Source of the DNA: Ariolimax columbianus
Taxonomy: Eukaryota; Mollusca; Gastropoda; Stylommatophora; Arionidae
Length of the DNA stretch: 64,000 bases
Direction of reading: 5' to 3'
Assembly (NCBI GenBank): GCA_036924085.1
Contig: JAVGWX010000001.1
Coordinates: 4,444,200-4,508,199 of the forward strand
The position numbers and the translations under genes are program-made. Each line of letters starts with the position of its first letter. The first letter of the stretch is position 1. This document shows positions 9,626-21,699 of the stretch, piece after piece. The notes under the pieces are model-generated. The model did not search any database. It saw only the letters and a list, made by a program, of their open reading frames with translations, and was not told the DNA's origin.

Positions 9626-12600
9626 TGAAACACTACAGAGCAAAATACCTCACTGAGATTCAACATTTGGCTACCTGGCATCAAACACTACAGAGCAAAA
9701 TATCTCACTGAGATTCAACATTTGGCTACCTGGCATCAAACACTACAGAGCAAAATACCTCACTGAGATTCAACATTTGGCTACCTGGCATCAAACACTA
9801 CAGAGCAAAATACCTCACTGAGATTCAACATTTGGCTACCTGGCATCAAACACTACAGAGCAAAATACCTCACTGAGATTCAACATTTGGCTACCTGGCA
9901 TCAAACACTACAGAGCAAAATACCTCACTGAGATTCAACATTTGGCTACCTGGCATCAAACACTACAGAGCAAATTACCTCACTGAGATTTAACATTTGG
10001 CTACCTGGCATCAAACACTACAGAGCAAAATACCTCACTGAGACTTAACATTTGGCTACCTGGCATCAAACACTACAGAGCGAAATACCTCACTGAGATT
10101 CAACATTTGGCTACCTGGCATCAAACACTACAGAGCAAAATACCTCACTGAGATTCAACATTTGGCTACCTGGCATCAAACACTACAGAGAAAAAATACC
10201 TCACTGAGAATGAACATTTGGCTACCTGGCATCAAACACTACAGAGCAAAATACCTCACTGAGATTCAACATTTGACTACCTGGCATCAAACACTACAGA
10301 GCAAAATACCTCACTGAGATTCAACATTTGGCTACCTGGCATCAAACACTACAGAGCAAAATATCTCACTGAGATTCAACATTTGGCTACCTGGCATCAA
10401 ACACTACAGAGCAAAATACCTCACTGAGATTCAACATTTGGCTACCTGGCATCAAACACTACAGAACAAAATATCTCACCGAGATTCAACATTTGGCTAC
10501 CTGGCATCAAATACTACAGAGCAAAATACCTCACTGAGATTCAACATTTGGCTACCTGGCATCAAACACTACAGAGCAAAATACCTCCCTGAGATTCAAC
10601 ATTTGGCTACCTGGCATCAAACACTACAGAGCAAAATACGTCACTGAGATTCAACATTTGGCTACCTGGCATCAAACACTACAGAGCAAAATATCTCACT
10701 GAGATTCAACATTTGGCTACCTGGCATCAAACACTACATGGCAAAATACCTCACTGAGATTCAACATTTGGCTACCTGGCATCAAACTCTACAGAGCAAA
10801 ATACCTCACTGAAATTCAACATTTGGCTACCTGGCATCAAACACTACAGAGCAAAATATATCACTGAGATTTAACATTTGGCTACCTGGCATCAAACACT
10901 ACAGAGCAAAATATCTCACTGAGATTCAACATTTGGCTACCTGGCATCAAACACTACAGAGCAAATTACCTCACTGAGATTTAACATTTGGCTACCTGGC
11001 ATCAAACACTACAGAGCAAAATACCTCACTGAGACTTAACATTTGGCTACCTGGCATCAAACACTACAGAGCGAAATACCTCACTGAGATTGAACATTTG
11101 GCTACCTGGCATCAAACACTACAGAGCAAAATACCTCACTGAGATTCAACATTTGACTACCTGGCATCAAACACTACAGAGCAAAATACCTCACTGAGAT
11201 TCAACATTTGGCTACCTGGCATCAAACACTACAGAGCAAAATATCTCACTGAGATTCAACATTTGGCTACCTGGCATCAAACACTACAGAGCAAAATACC
11301 TCACTGAGATTCAACATTTGGCTACCTGGCATCAAACACTACAGAACAAAATATCTCACCGAGATTCAACATTTGGCTACCTGGCATCAAATACTACAGA
11401 GCAAAATACCTCACTGAGATTCAACATTTGGCTACCTGGCATCAAACACTACAGAGCAAAATACCTCTCTGAGATTCAACATTTGGCTACCTGGCATCAA
11501 ACACTACAGAGCAAAATACGTCACTGAGATTCAACATTTGGCTACCTGGCATCAAACACTACAGAGCAAAATATCTCACTGAGATTCAACATTTGGCTAC
11601 CTGGCATCAAACACTACAGAGCAAAATACCTCACTGAGATTCAACATTTGGCTACCTGGCATCAAACACTACAGAGCTAAATACCTCACTGAGATTTAAC
11701 ATATGGCTACCTGGCATCAAACACTACAGAGCAAAATACCTCTCTGAGATTCAACATTTGGCTACCTGGCATCAAACACTACTGAGCAAAATACCTCACT
11801 GAGACTTAATATTTGGCTACCTGGCATCAAACACTACAGAGCGAAATACCTCACTGAGATTCAACATTTGGCTACCTGGCATCAAACACTACAGAGAAAA
11901 ATACCTCACTGAGATTCAACATTTGGCTACCTGGCATCAAACACTACAGAGAAAAAATACCTCACTGAGACTTAACATTTGGCTACCTGGCATCAAACAC
12001 TACAGAGCAAAATACCTCACTGAGATTCAACATTTGGCTACCTGGCATCAAACACTACAGAGCAAAATACCTCACTGAGATTCAACATTTGGCTACCTGG
12101 CATCAAACACTACAGAGAAAAAATACCTCACTGAGATTGAACATTTGGCTACCTGGCATCAAACACTACAGAGCAAAATACCTCACTGAGATTCAACATT
12201 TGACTACCTGGCATCAAACACTACAGAGCAAAATACCTCACTGAGATTCAACATTTGGCTACCTGGCTTCAAACACTACCGAGCAAAATATCTCACTGAG
12301 ATTCAACATTTGGCTACCTGGCATCAAACACTACAGAGCTAAATACCTCACTGAGATTCAACATTTGGCTACCTGGCATCAAACACTACAGAACAAAATA
12401 TCTCACCGAGATTCAACATTTGGCTACCTGGCATCAAATACTACAGAGCAAAATACCTCACTGAGATTCAACATTTGGCTACCTGGCATCAAACACTACA
12501 GAGCAAAATACCTCCCTGAGATTCAACATTTGGCTACCTGGCATCAAACACTACAGAGCAAAATACGTCACTGAGATTCAACATTTGGCTACCTGGCATC

Positions 12601-15175
12601 AAACACTACAGAGCAAAATATCTCACTGAGATTCAACATTTGGCTACCTGGCATCAAACACTACAGAGCAAAATACCTCACTGAGATTCAACATTTGGCT
12701 ACCTGGCATCAAACTCTACAGAGCAAAATACCTCACTGAAATTCAACATTTGGCTACCTGGCATCAAACACTACAGAGCAAAATATATCACTGAGATTTA
12801 ACATTTGGCTACCTGGCATCAAACACTACAGAGCAAAATATCTCACTGAGATTCAACATTTGGCTACCTGGCATCAAACATTACAGAGCAAATTACCTCA
12901 CTGAGATTTAACATTTGGCTACCTGGCATCAAACACTACAGAGCAAAATACCTCACTGAGACTTAACATTTGGCTACCTGGCATCAAACACTACAGAGCG
13001 AAATACCTCACTGAGATTGAACATTTGGCTACCTGGCATCAAACACTACAGAACAAAATACCTCACTGATATTCAACATTTGACTACCTGGCATCAAACA
13101 CTACAGAGCAAAATACCTCACTGAGATTCAACATTTGGCTACCTGGCATCAAACACTACAGAGCAAAATATCTCACTGAGATTCAACATTTGGCTACCTG
13201 GCATCAAACACTACAGAGCAAAATACCTCACTGAGATTCAACATTTGGCTACCTGGCATAAAACACTACAGAACAAAATATCTCACCGAGATTCAACATT
13301 TGGCTACCTGGCATCAAATACTACAGAGCAAAATACCTCACTGAGATTCAACATTTGGCTACCTGGCATCAAACACTACAGAGCAAAATACCTCCCTGAG
13401 ATTCAACATTTGGCTACCTGGCATCAAACACTACAGAGCAAAATACGTCACTGAGATTCAACATTTGGCTACCTGGCATCAAACACTACAGAGCAAAATA
13501 TCTCACTGAGATTCAACATTTGGCTACCTGGCATCAAACACTACAGAGCAAAATACCTCACTGAGATTCAACATTTGGCTACCTGGCATCAAACTCTACA
13601 GAGCAAAATACCTCACTGAAATTCAACATTTGGCTACCTGGCATCAAACACTACAGAGCAAAATATATCACTGAGATTTAACATTTGGCTACCTGGCATC
13701 AAACACTACAGAGCAAAATATCTCACTGAGATTCAACATTTGGCTACCTGGCATCAAACACTACAGAGCAAAATACCTCACTGAGATTCAACATTTGGCT
13801 ACCTGGCATCAAACACTACAGAGCTAAATACCTCACTGAGATTTAACATTTGGCTACCTGGCATCAAACACTACAGAGCAAAATACCTCTCTGAGATTCA
13901 ACATTTGGCTACCTGGCATCAAACACTACTGAGCAAAATACCTCACTGAGACTTAACATTTGGCTACCTGGCATCAAACACTACAGAGCGAAATACCTCA
14001 CTGAGATTCAACATTTGGCTACCTGGCATCAAACACTACAGAGCAAAATACCTCACTGAGATTCAACATTTGGCTACCTGGCATGAAACACTACAGAGAA
14101 AAAATACCTCACTGAGATTCAACATTTGGCTACCTGGCATCAAACACTACAGAGCAAAATACCTCACTGAGATTCAACATTTGACTACCTGGCATCAAAC
14201 ACTACAGAGCAAAATACCTCACTGAGATTCAACATTTGGCTACCTGGCATCAAACACTACAGAGCAAAATACCTCACTGAAATTTAACATTTGGCTACCT
14301 GGCATCAAACACTACAGAGCAAAATACCTCACTGAGATTCAACATTTGGCTACCTGGCATCAAACACTACAGAGCAAAATACCTCACTGAGATTCAACAT
14401 TTGGCTACCTGGCATCAAACACTACAGAGCAAAATATCTCACCGAGATTCAACATTTGGCTACCTGGCATCAAACACTACAGAGCAAAATACCTCACTGA
14501 AATTCAACATTTGGCTACCTGGCATCAAACACTACAGAGCAAAATACCTCCCTGAGATTCAACATTTGGCTACCTGGCATCAAACACTACAGAGCAAAAT
14601 ATCTCACTGAGATTCAACATTTGGCTACCTGGCATCAAACACTACAGAGCAAAATACCTGACTGAGATTCAACATTTGGCTACCTGGCATCGAACACTAC
14701 AGAGCAAAATACCTCACTGAGATTCAACATTTGGCTACCTGGCATCAAACACTACAGAGCAAAATACCTCACTGAGACTCAACATTTGGCTACCTGGCAT
14801 CAAACACTACAGAGCGAAATACCTCACTGAGATTCAACATTTGGCTACCTGGCATCAAACACTACAGAGCAAAATACCTCACTGAGATTCAACATTTGGC
14901 TACCTGGCATCAAACACTACAGGGAAAAATTACCTCACTGAGATTCAACATTTGGCTACCTGGCATCAAACACTACAGAGCAAAATACCTCACTAAGATT
15001 CAACATTTGGCTACCTGGCATCAAACACTACAGAGCAAAATACCTCCCTGAGATTCAACATTTGGCTACCTGGCATCAAACACTACAGAGCAAAATACCT
15101 CACTGAGATTCAACATTTGGCTACCTGGCATCAAACACTACAGAGCAAAATATCTCACTGAGATTCAACATTTGG
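9626..15175. repeat. Minisatellite, 55-bp unit, about 100 copies, with higher-order structure
   Basis: The core GATTCAACATTTGGCTACCT recurs every 55 bp (for example CAACATTTGG at 9661 and 9716). The unit reads TWHQTLQSK in one frame, continuous with the LINE C-terminus upstream, so it probably arose from that coding end. Marker variants show higher-order repeats. The ATGG-type start near 10438 recurs at 11318 (880 bp = 16 units). The pair recurs at 12365 and 13245 (1927 bp, about 35 units), with a further related segment at 14401. Units occur with TACCTC, TATCTC and TACGTC variants in fixed order within each higher-order copy. The 69-residue open frames are products of periodicity. Confidence 0.96.
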
Positions 15176-16042
15176 CAAGCGGCTAGGGAGAGGAGATGGC
15201 TACCTCCCTCATATAGCCGAGCCTTTGAAATGTGAGATCGCTAACACCTCATACCCCTACGGCAGTAATGCTATGGGATACTTTCCTTTTTTTTTTTAAG
15301 ATCATGGTTACTGGGACACAACATGAAAAGACTTGAATAGATACACGTTTCGATGAATAAACCAGCATTCAATTTAAAAAAAATATTTCGGATTGAGGAG
15401 AAAATAAATAAACAACAACAATAATAATAAATGACATTAACAAGGATGCAACACAAAGCCGGGAAAGCTGCCAGCTTGGACATGATGAAGCTTGAAAGAA
15501 CGCCCACACGTTTGTTTAACAGCTTGCATACACGTGCGTTGGAGATGCTGCCTAGATTCACGTGTGCTAATACTTTTTCTCTCCTGACTTCATATTTGTC
15601 GCTTGTTTCTGTAATGCCACACTGCTCTTCCTCCTTTCGATCGGGTTATTTGATTACCGGCACCATCATCTTTGTTTGGTCAGTCCTTGCATGATGTAAC
15701 ACTCTAATCGCCTGGCAACGCACGTGCACAGTATGGCCCAGGGGTCGTGTTATCACACACATCATTTGCCACTGGCTTATTGGACATATTTTCATAACGA
15801 GGTCGTGTCATCTAGATTTGATTTTGTCTTCACTTTGAAAGCATAAAAATACGACTCTATCAACTTATCGTTTGGTAGTATCCATTAAGTGGGTTTTCCA
15901 TTCGGATACTCGAATATGGACCTTTACAAATTTAATGGTCAGTTGATGAGCGTGCTGATCTTGTCAGAACAGACTGAGAACACAGAATCAACTCTAAGAC
16001 TAGTAAACTAATACAGTAGAACAACAATCGCCAACACAGGCA
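15176..16042. other. Array right flank and unassigned sequence
   Basis: The first about 55 bp may encode the residual LINE end (GKRLGRGDGYL). A T10 run (about 15289) and an A-rich segment near 15370-15430 with AACAACAACAATAATAATAA follow. No supported gene is seen in the remainder. Confidence 0.4.
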
Positions 16043-16383
16043 TGTGTCCAGCAGTCTGATAACATACACTTCATACAACACGCGTGTGTCCAGCAGTCTG
16101 ATAGCATACACTTCATACAACACGCGTGTGTCCCCAGCAGTCTGATAGCATAAACTTCATACAACACGCGCGTATCCAGTAGTCTGATAACATAAACTTC
16201 ATACAACACGCGCGAATCCAGCAGTCTGATAACATACACTTCATACAACACGCGTGTGTATCCAGCAGTCTGATGACATACACTTCAAACAACACGCGTG
16301 TGTATCCAGCAGTCTGATAATATACACTTCAAACAACACGCGTGTGTATCCAGCAGTCTGATAACATACACTTCATACAACAC
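16043..16383. repeat. Minisatellite, 42-bp unit, about 8 copies
   Basis: CCAGCAGTCTGATAACATAC recurs at about 42-bp spacing, each unit ending in a CACGCG(T/C)G segment. Units with GTGTCC, GTGTATCC and GAATCC variants alternate. The minus strand reads as repeated YEVYVIRLLD, a periodicity effect. Confidence 0.93.
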
Positions 16384-17069
16384 AACAGATAATAGTGTTA
16401 TTCTTACAGCTAGGTGCACAAGTCAGCTGAAGATCTGTTTTTTAAACCAAGTGTACATCACCGCCGTATCTTGTCTATTGTATGTTGTGTATCAAGTTAC
16501 ATTCAGTCACACAATATTTGCTAACTTGTAATTTTCAAAACATAACATCTGCCATTTGTGTTCAACAGGTATATTTGGGTTCGTTGTGACACGTTCAGTC
16601 CGTTCGTCCATTAATCCGTACCTTCATTAGTCCAGACACACAATCACACATACATACACATACAAACACACACACATATTAATAATATATCCGTGTATCT
16701 TAATATCATAAGTTTATTAGTATATAAATGGTTTATCCCTCATGGTATGTCCAACTAACATCTACTATCTATTTATCTGTTACTAACAACCAGCCCCCAA
16801 AGACAGACTTACGTGGATTGTGCAAGAATGCTGAGAGTCAGTCAAATCTCCTAGATATACCTGCATTTCATTGCCAAACCCTGGCAGGAGTACACCACTG
16901 GTGTCATCGCTTTAAACGTTGAGACAGAACCCGCCAGACTTCAGCATATATTATCGTCGTCTTTTAAGAAATAGATTTTCTCTAATTTATTGAATCCATC
17001 TTTTTTTTTAAAATGAACAGATGTGCGACTAATTCTCGTTTGTTTCAGTCCCAACAAAATCTTACAGTT
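16384..17069. other. Unassigned spacer with CA-rich stretch
   Basis: An ACAC/ACATAC-rich stretch lies at about 16632-16678. No protein family is recognised in the short open frames. Confidence 0.4.
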
Positions 17070-17790
17070 GAAATGCTACATTAGATTCTTCATCATTTCG
17101 CTTGTGCTGCTTTTGCCTTTCAGCGTCTGGTTATGGAGAGGTTTCTTGACCGGGCCCTAGTATGTACTTCGCACATGGGGAGCTTTACTGACTCTGTTAT
17201 TTCTTTTGTCCATCATTTTCATGGGTTGCCCTTGGTTTTTGTATCCATTGTATCTGTGTGGCATTGCTTTCTGAGAGATACTATCTGGTGTTTGTCGGAT
17301 CACGTGGACGAACCATTTGGTTTGCTGTCCCTTGATGAGTTCTTGCACTGGTGTTGAACCTACTTGTCACTTGATATCTTCGTTCCTGATTCTATCTATT
17401 CTTGTTACTCCAAGTATTCGTCGTAGGCATTTTATCTTTGTTGTTACAATATTCTTTTAACTTTGTTTGTTGATGTCCAATTCTGGGACTGCTAGCACAA
17501 AGTGGGTAGGAAAATATTGTTGTATAGCGTTTTTTAATATTTATTGGCACGTGTTTACATTGTAATATCGAGCACATGTACCGAGTGATTTGACTTGCTT
17601 TATTACATCTGTTTTGGAATTTGGTGTCGCCTTGTTCATCTGCTGAGATTATGTTACCCAAGTACGTGAAATTGTTCATGTGTTTTACTTGTTCGTTTTA
17701 TATGAATATTGTTGTTTCTATTTCTTTTCTTGCAATTGTCATAACTTCAGTTTTCTCAAAGTTGATTTTCATACTGTAATACTTGCATAC
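17070..17790 (-). pseudogene. LINE reverse transcriptase 3' half, decayed
   Basis: Reading the minus strand from about 17790: MKINFEKTEVMTIARKE (after the palm), then MNNFTYLGNIISADEQGDTK (the FTYLG block) and NRCNKASQ. Later come MQELIKGQQTKWFVHVIRQT and GYKNQGQPMKMMDKR, equivalent to the GHV..R and GRPRKRW C-terminal motifs, and a tail LVKKPLHNQTL. Frames shift several times between 17390 and 17350. The palm catalytic motif and everything upstream are absent, so this is a 5'-truncated, inactivated copy. Its flanks are not resolved. Confidence 0.75.
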
Positions 17791-17939
17791 CTCATTAATA
17801 TTCAATTTAGTCACACTATTTGTGTTTGTTTGTTAGTAATTGGGAAACACGAAATCGCTGATGTGGCAGTACAGGATATAGAAATGAAGATCTCATCACA
17901 AACAACAGAAAGACACTAATATCCATTATACGTTACTCT

Positions 17940-18195
17940 GAGGAGTAGCTGGTCAAACGGTTTGGAAGTTAGTCGTTGACCCTGAGGACATGCGTTCAAA
18001 TCCTAGGTAAAGCGCTGGGTATTTTCTATAATGTAAAGGACATTACACTTCCTGTTCCGTTACGAGTTCGAAAAAAAAAAGCTGGTGGCCTTTACTCCAC
18101 ACATTTTTCTGGTATCAAATTGATGAGGCTGGATCGACCACTGGATCCGGATTGCAATCGGAAGAAACTCCTTCACCAACTGGGGATTGACCCCT
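17940..18195 (+). mobile_element. Possible tRNA-derived SINE
   Basis: TAGCTGGTCAAACGG near 17946 resembles a degenerate pol III A box. GCGTTCAAATCC near 17990 resembles a B box, with about 45 bp between them. An A10 run and an unrelated body follow. There is no clear 3' tail or target duplication. A short plus-strand open frame over it has no recognisable domain. This is pattern inference only. Confidence 0.3.
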
Positions 18196-18218
18196 AATCG
18201 TTTCAATTAAATTGACAT

Positions 18219-18486
18219 GACTACACTACTGGCAGACTAAAAGGTGCGCAGTCTCTTACTATCACATTGCCATTATTGCACTACTGGCAGACTAATAGGT
18301 GCTCAGTCTCTCACTAAGCACATTAACATGACTGCACTACTGGCAGACTAATAGGTGCTCAGTCTCTCACTATCATATTGACATAACTGCCCTACTGGCA
18401 GACTAATAGTAGTATAGTCTCTCACTATCACTTTGACATTACTGCACTTATGGCAGACTAATAGGTGCTCAGTCTCTCACTATCGT
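18219..18486. repeat. Minisatellite, 55-bp unit, 5 copies
   Basis: CTACTGGCAGACTAATAGGT or a variant recurs at about 18226, 18281, 18337, 18392 and 18447. The unit is unrelated to the 55-bp unit at 9626-15175 despite equal length. Confidence 0.92.
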
Positions 18487-18699
18487 TCATGAAACATGAG
18501 TGAAGTCCTTTGAGCAAGTTTGACAGAACAAGTCAGTAAACTGTTGCAACCAGGTAATTGTGCAGCCTCTGAAAGTGTGTTTCCTCCCCGTGGACGAGAC
18601 GGAGTATTAGATTGTGTTTAGCCTCGAATTCGCTAATATTTTCGACTTGTTCACATATCAGATTTCCCTTTTCATGTTATTTTTGTGTGTGCAGTTCTT

Positions 18700-19362
18700 T
18701 TAAATGAGTCCTGACATCAGTTAGAAACTTAAATGAGTCCTGACATCAGTTAGAAACTGAAATGAGTCCTGACATCAGTTAGAAACTTAAATGAGTCCTG
18801 ACATCAGTTAGAAACTGAAATGAGTCCTGACATCAGTTAGAAACTGAAATGAGTCCTGACATCAGTTAGAAACTTAAATGAGTCCTGACATCAGTTAGAA
18901 ACTGAAATGAGTCCTGACATTAGTTAGAAACTTAAATGAGTCCTGACATCAGTTAGAAACTTAAATGTCCTGACATCAGTTAGAAACTTAAATGAGCCCT
19001 GACATCAGTTAGAAACTTAAATGTCCTGACATCAGTTAGAAACTGAAATAAGTCCTGACATCAGTAAGAAACTTAAATGTTCTGACATCAGTTAGAAACT
19101 TAAATGAGCCCTGACATCATTTAGAAACTTAAATGTCCTGACATCAGTTAGAAACTTAAATGAGTCCTGACATCAGTTAGAAACTGAAATGAGTCCTGAC
19201 ATCAGTTAGAAACTTAAATGTCCTGACATCAGTTAGAAACTTAAATGAGTCCTGACATCAGTTAGAAACTGAAATGAGTCCTGACATCAGTTAGAAACTT
19301 AAATGAGTCCTGACATCAGTTAGAAACTTAAATGAGTCCTAACATCGGTTAGAAACTGAACA
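18700..19362. repeat. Minisatellite, 29-bp and 25-bp units, about 23 copies
   Basis: TCCTGACATCAGTTAGAAAC recurs throughout. Most units contain AAATGAGTCC (29 bp), but several carry a 4-bp deletion giving AAATGTCC (25 bp). The short units are interspersed in the second half, suggesting that they spread by local duplication. Confidence 0.95.
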
Positions 19363-19880
19363 GCACACTACTAATTTTAATTTCTTTTATCTCCGGACAT
19401 TTTCCATTTGACACTTTTCATGAAGAAAGTTTCAATTTTATGGAACACATTTGTTAGCCAATCAAGGTCCTTGCCTCGACTTAACTAACGACCTTTTGTG
19501 TAGTACACAACATCCGCAACTTCACATTCAGTAAGATCCTAGAAATAATTTTTTTTTTAAAAATCAACTGTCGATGCATGAAAGCATTGCTACTTTAAAG
19601 ACAAATCACGATTTTAATGGCTGTGTTCATCAATTCATTCATCGTGTTTTTTCTTGGCTGTGCTGAACAAAGGTTTTCGTAGTGTCAAATATAGTGAAAG
19701 GCATTCATAAATTACACTGCATCGATATATAGTTGTACATTTTCTTAGAAAGATAGCAGACCAGAGATATTTCATGTCTTTGCTGATTCACCGACTGTTG
19801 TCAGAAACTAGTTTTGTTAAATTCAGATCAGGCCTCTGTCAATATGTGCAGACAGGTCCACAAATAAATCGTTTTACGAC
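19363..19880. other. Unassigned AT-rich spacer
   Basis: No supported gene or repeat is seen. A T-rich/A-rich stretch occurs near 19548-19565. Confidence 0.4.
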
Positions 19881-20235
19881 TCAGTCAGTTCAGTTCTGTT
19901 CAGTTCAGTTCAGTCAGTTCAGTTCAGTTCATCCCGTAACCCTTCAGGTCGTTGGGGCACACATGAAGACACTCCCAAAATCCCACGCCATCCCTCTCTG
20001 TCTGTCGCCACCTGACGTATCTCACCGGGACGAAGGCCTGACCACTCCGTGATGTTGTCCACCCATCTCTTCCTTGGACGTCCTCGCCCTCTTTGTCCCG
20101 GTACGGAACCAAAGAGTATCGAGTTGGTAATTCCGCTGGACCTCGTGACGTGCCCGCACCAGGCCACCTTTCGTCTTTTGATAGCTGTGAACAGATCTTC
20201 AAAAGGACCAATAGCGTCTTCAACTAGTTTTAGAA
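19881..20235 (-). pseudogene. RTE-like LINE 3' end with (GAACT)n-type tail
   Basis: On the minus strand: FEDLFTAIKRRKVAWCGHVT, then RGRGRPRKRWVDNITEWSGL, then REGWRGILGVSSCVPQRPEG. These are the C-terminal motifs seen in the 1549-2478 element, so the two belong to the same broad family. The coding end (RDELN) merges into a short tandem tail of GAACT/GACTGAACT units at 19881-19933. Only about the last 100 codons are present. Confidence 0.8.
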
Positions 20236-20239
20236 TATT

Positions 20240-20382
20240 ATGCCTTCACATAATGCCACGTTTAACTTCAAGTGAATAGTTCTCGAACAGTATCCATGGC
20301 GACATTGATGAATTCCTTCAAGGGCCTAAAATGCCACTTTTAACTGTACGGGAATAGTTCTCGAGCAGTTTCCATGGCGACA
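20240..20382. repeat. Two-copy direct duplication, about 78-bp spacing
   Basis: AATGCCAC...TTTAAC...GAATAGTTCTCGA.CAGT.TCCATGGCGAC occurs near 20240 and again near 20329, with several differences. It is not obviously part of the adjacent LINE end. Confidence 0.7.
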
Positions 20383-20822
20383 GTGACAGTGACGCTTTCC
20401 TTTATGATCTCGTCATGCACAAATGACATCATATTGTGTGTAACTAACAGGAAAGCTACTTTATATTTCGCAAACAAGTCTTACTAATTCAGCTTCAGAT
20501 AAAAACGGCCCTATACTTTGCTGCTGTCCCTAATAATTTTTCTTTTGCAATCGATGAATATGTGAAAACTTGTTCTGCAACCCATTTTGGACACTTTGAA
20601 AATGGGAATTGTGATACTATTTTTATTGTCAAAGAAATAGGACATATCAGGTTTTCCTTAATTCGAAATTTAAAACGAAATCATGATTCTATGCTTGATG
20701 TAGATCGTGTCGAATTTCGTTCTGTTTCATCTTTATCTGTACATTTTTTTTTAAATTAGTAGAAACACACGATTCCCTTTCGTCGTATCATCACACTGAT
20801 CCAACTTCGGGCGTTTTACTTA
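20383..20822. other. Unassigned spacer
   Basis: No supported feature is seen. A 65-residue plus-strand open frame (20562-20759) has no recognised domain and no similarity to the transposons in the window. Confidence 0.35.
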
Positions 20823-21230
20823 ATTCTAGTTACAAACTTTTCCGGACGTTTTGCAGTTCTAAATACAGACTTTTCCGGACGTTTTGCAGTTCTAATTACA
20901 GACTTTTCCGGACGTTTTGCAGTTCTATTTACATACTTATCCGGACGTTTTGCAGTTCTAATTACAGACTTATCCGGACGTTTTGCAGTTCTAATTACAG
21001 ACTTATCCGGACGTTTTGCAGTTCTAATTACAGACTTATCCGGACGTTTTGCAGTTCTAATTACAGACTTATCCGGACGTTTTGCAGTTCTAATTACAGA
21101 CTTATCCGGACGTTTTGCAGTTCTAGTTACAGACTTATCCGGACGTTTCGCAGTTCAGTTGCAGACTTCGCCGTACGTTCTGTAATTATAGTTACTAACT
21201 TATCCCGCCGCTTTGCAGTTCTAGTTAAAA
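20823..21230. repeat. Minisatellite, 33-bp unit, about 12 copies
   Basis: CCGGACGTTTTGCAGTTCTA recurs every 33 bp. Early units have ACTTTTCC, later units ACTTATCC. Units decay toward the right edge (GCCGTACGTTCTG, then CCCGCCGCTTTG), so that border is approximate. Confidence 0.94.
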
Positions 21231-21518
21231 ACATCCAGCCTTTTAAGAGTTCTAGTTAGACTTATCCATGTCTGAGAAATACAAATATTACAACGATTAA
21301 TGACAAAATGGGGTTATCGAGAAAAGTTTTCAACTGAATTCAAAAATTAAATGAGTCATTTTATTTCATGTGAAGCATTTCAAGTTGTGCCTATCGCAGA
21401 TTTCAGGGTTATCTTCCCTTGTTTGACATTCTTGAAACATACTCAGAACTTGCGCCATACTCTACCTGATTCGGTGCTCCGCGTTCTCGGTTTACCAAAT
21501 ATATTCAGATTAAAAAAT

Positions 21519-21693
21519 ACTGTCATAGTTTCTACAGATAAATGTACTGTCATAGTTTGTACACATAAATGCACTGTCATAGTTTGTACACATAAATGTA
21601 CTGTCATAGTTTCTACAGATAAATGGACGGGCATAGTTTGTACAGATAAATAGACGGGCATAGTTTGTACAGATCAATGGACGGGCATAGTTT
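21519..21693. repeat. Minisatellite, 27-bp unit, about 6-7 copies
   Basis: CATAGTTTGTACA.ATAAATG recurs every 27 bp (ACTGTCAT at 21546 and 21573). The first units have ACTGTCAT and the last ones ACGGGCAT. The array stops where the RNase H-bearing LINE begins, near 21694-21700. Confidence 0.92.
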
Positions 21694-21699
21694 GTACCA

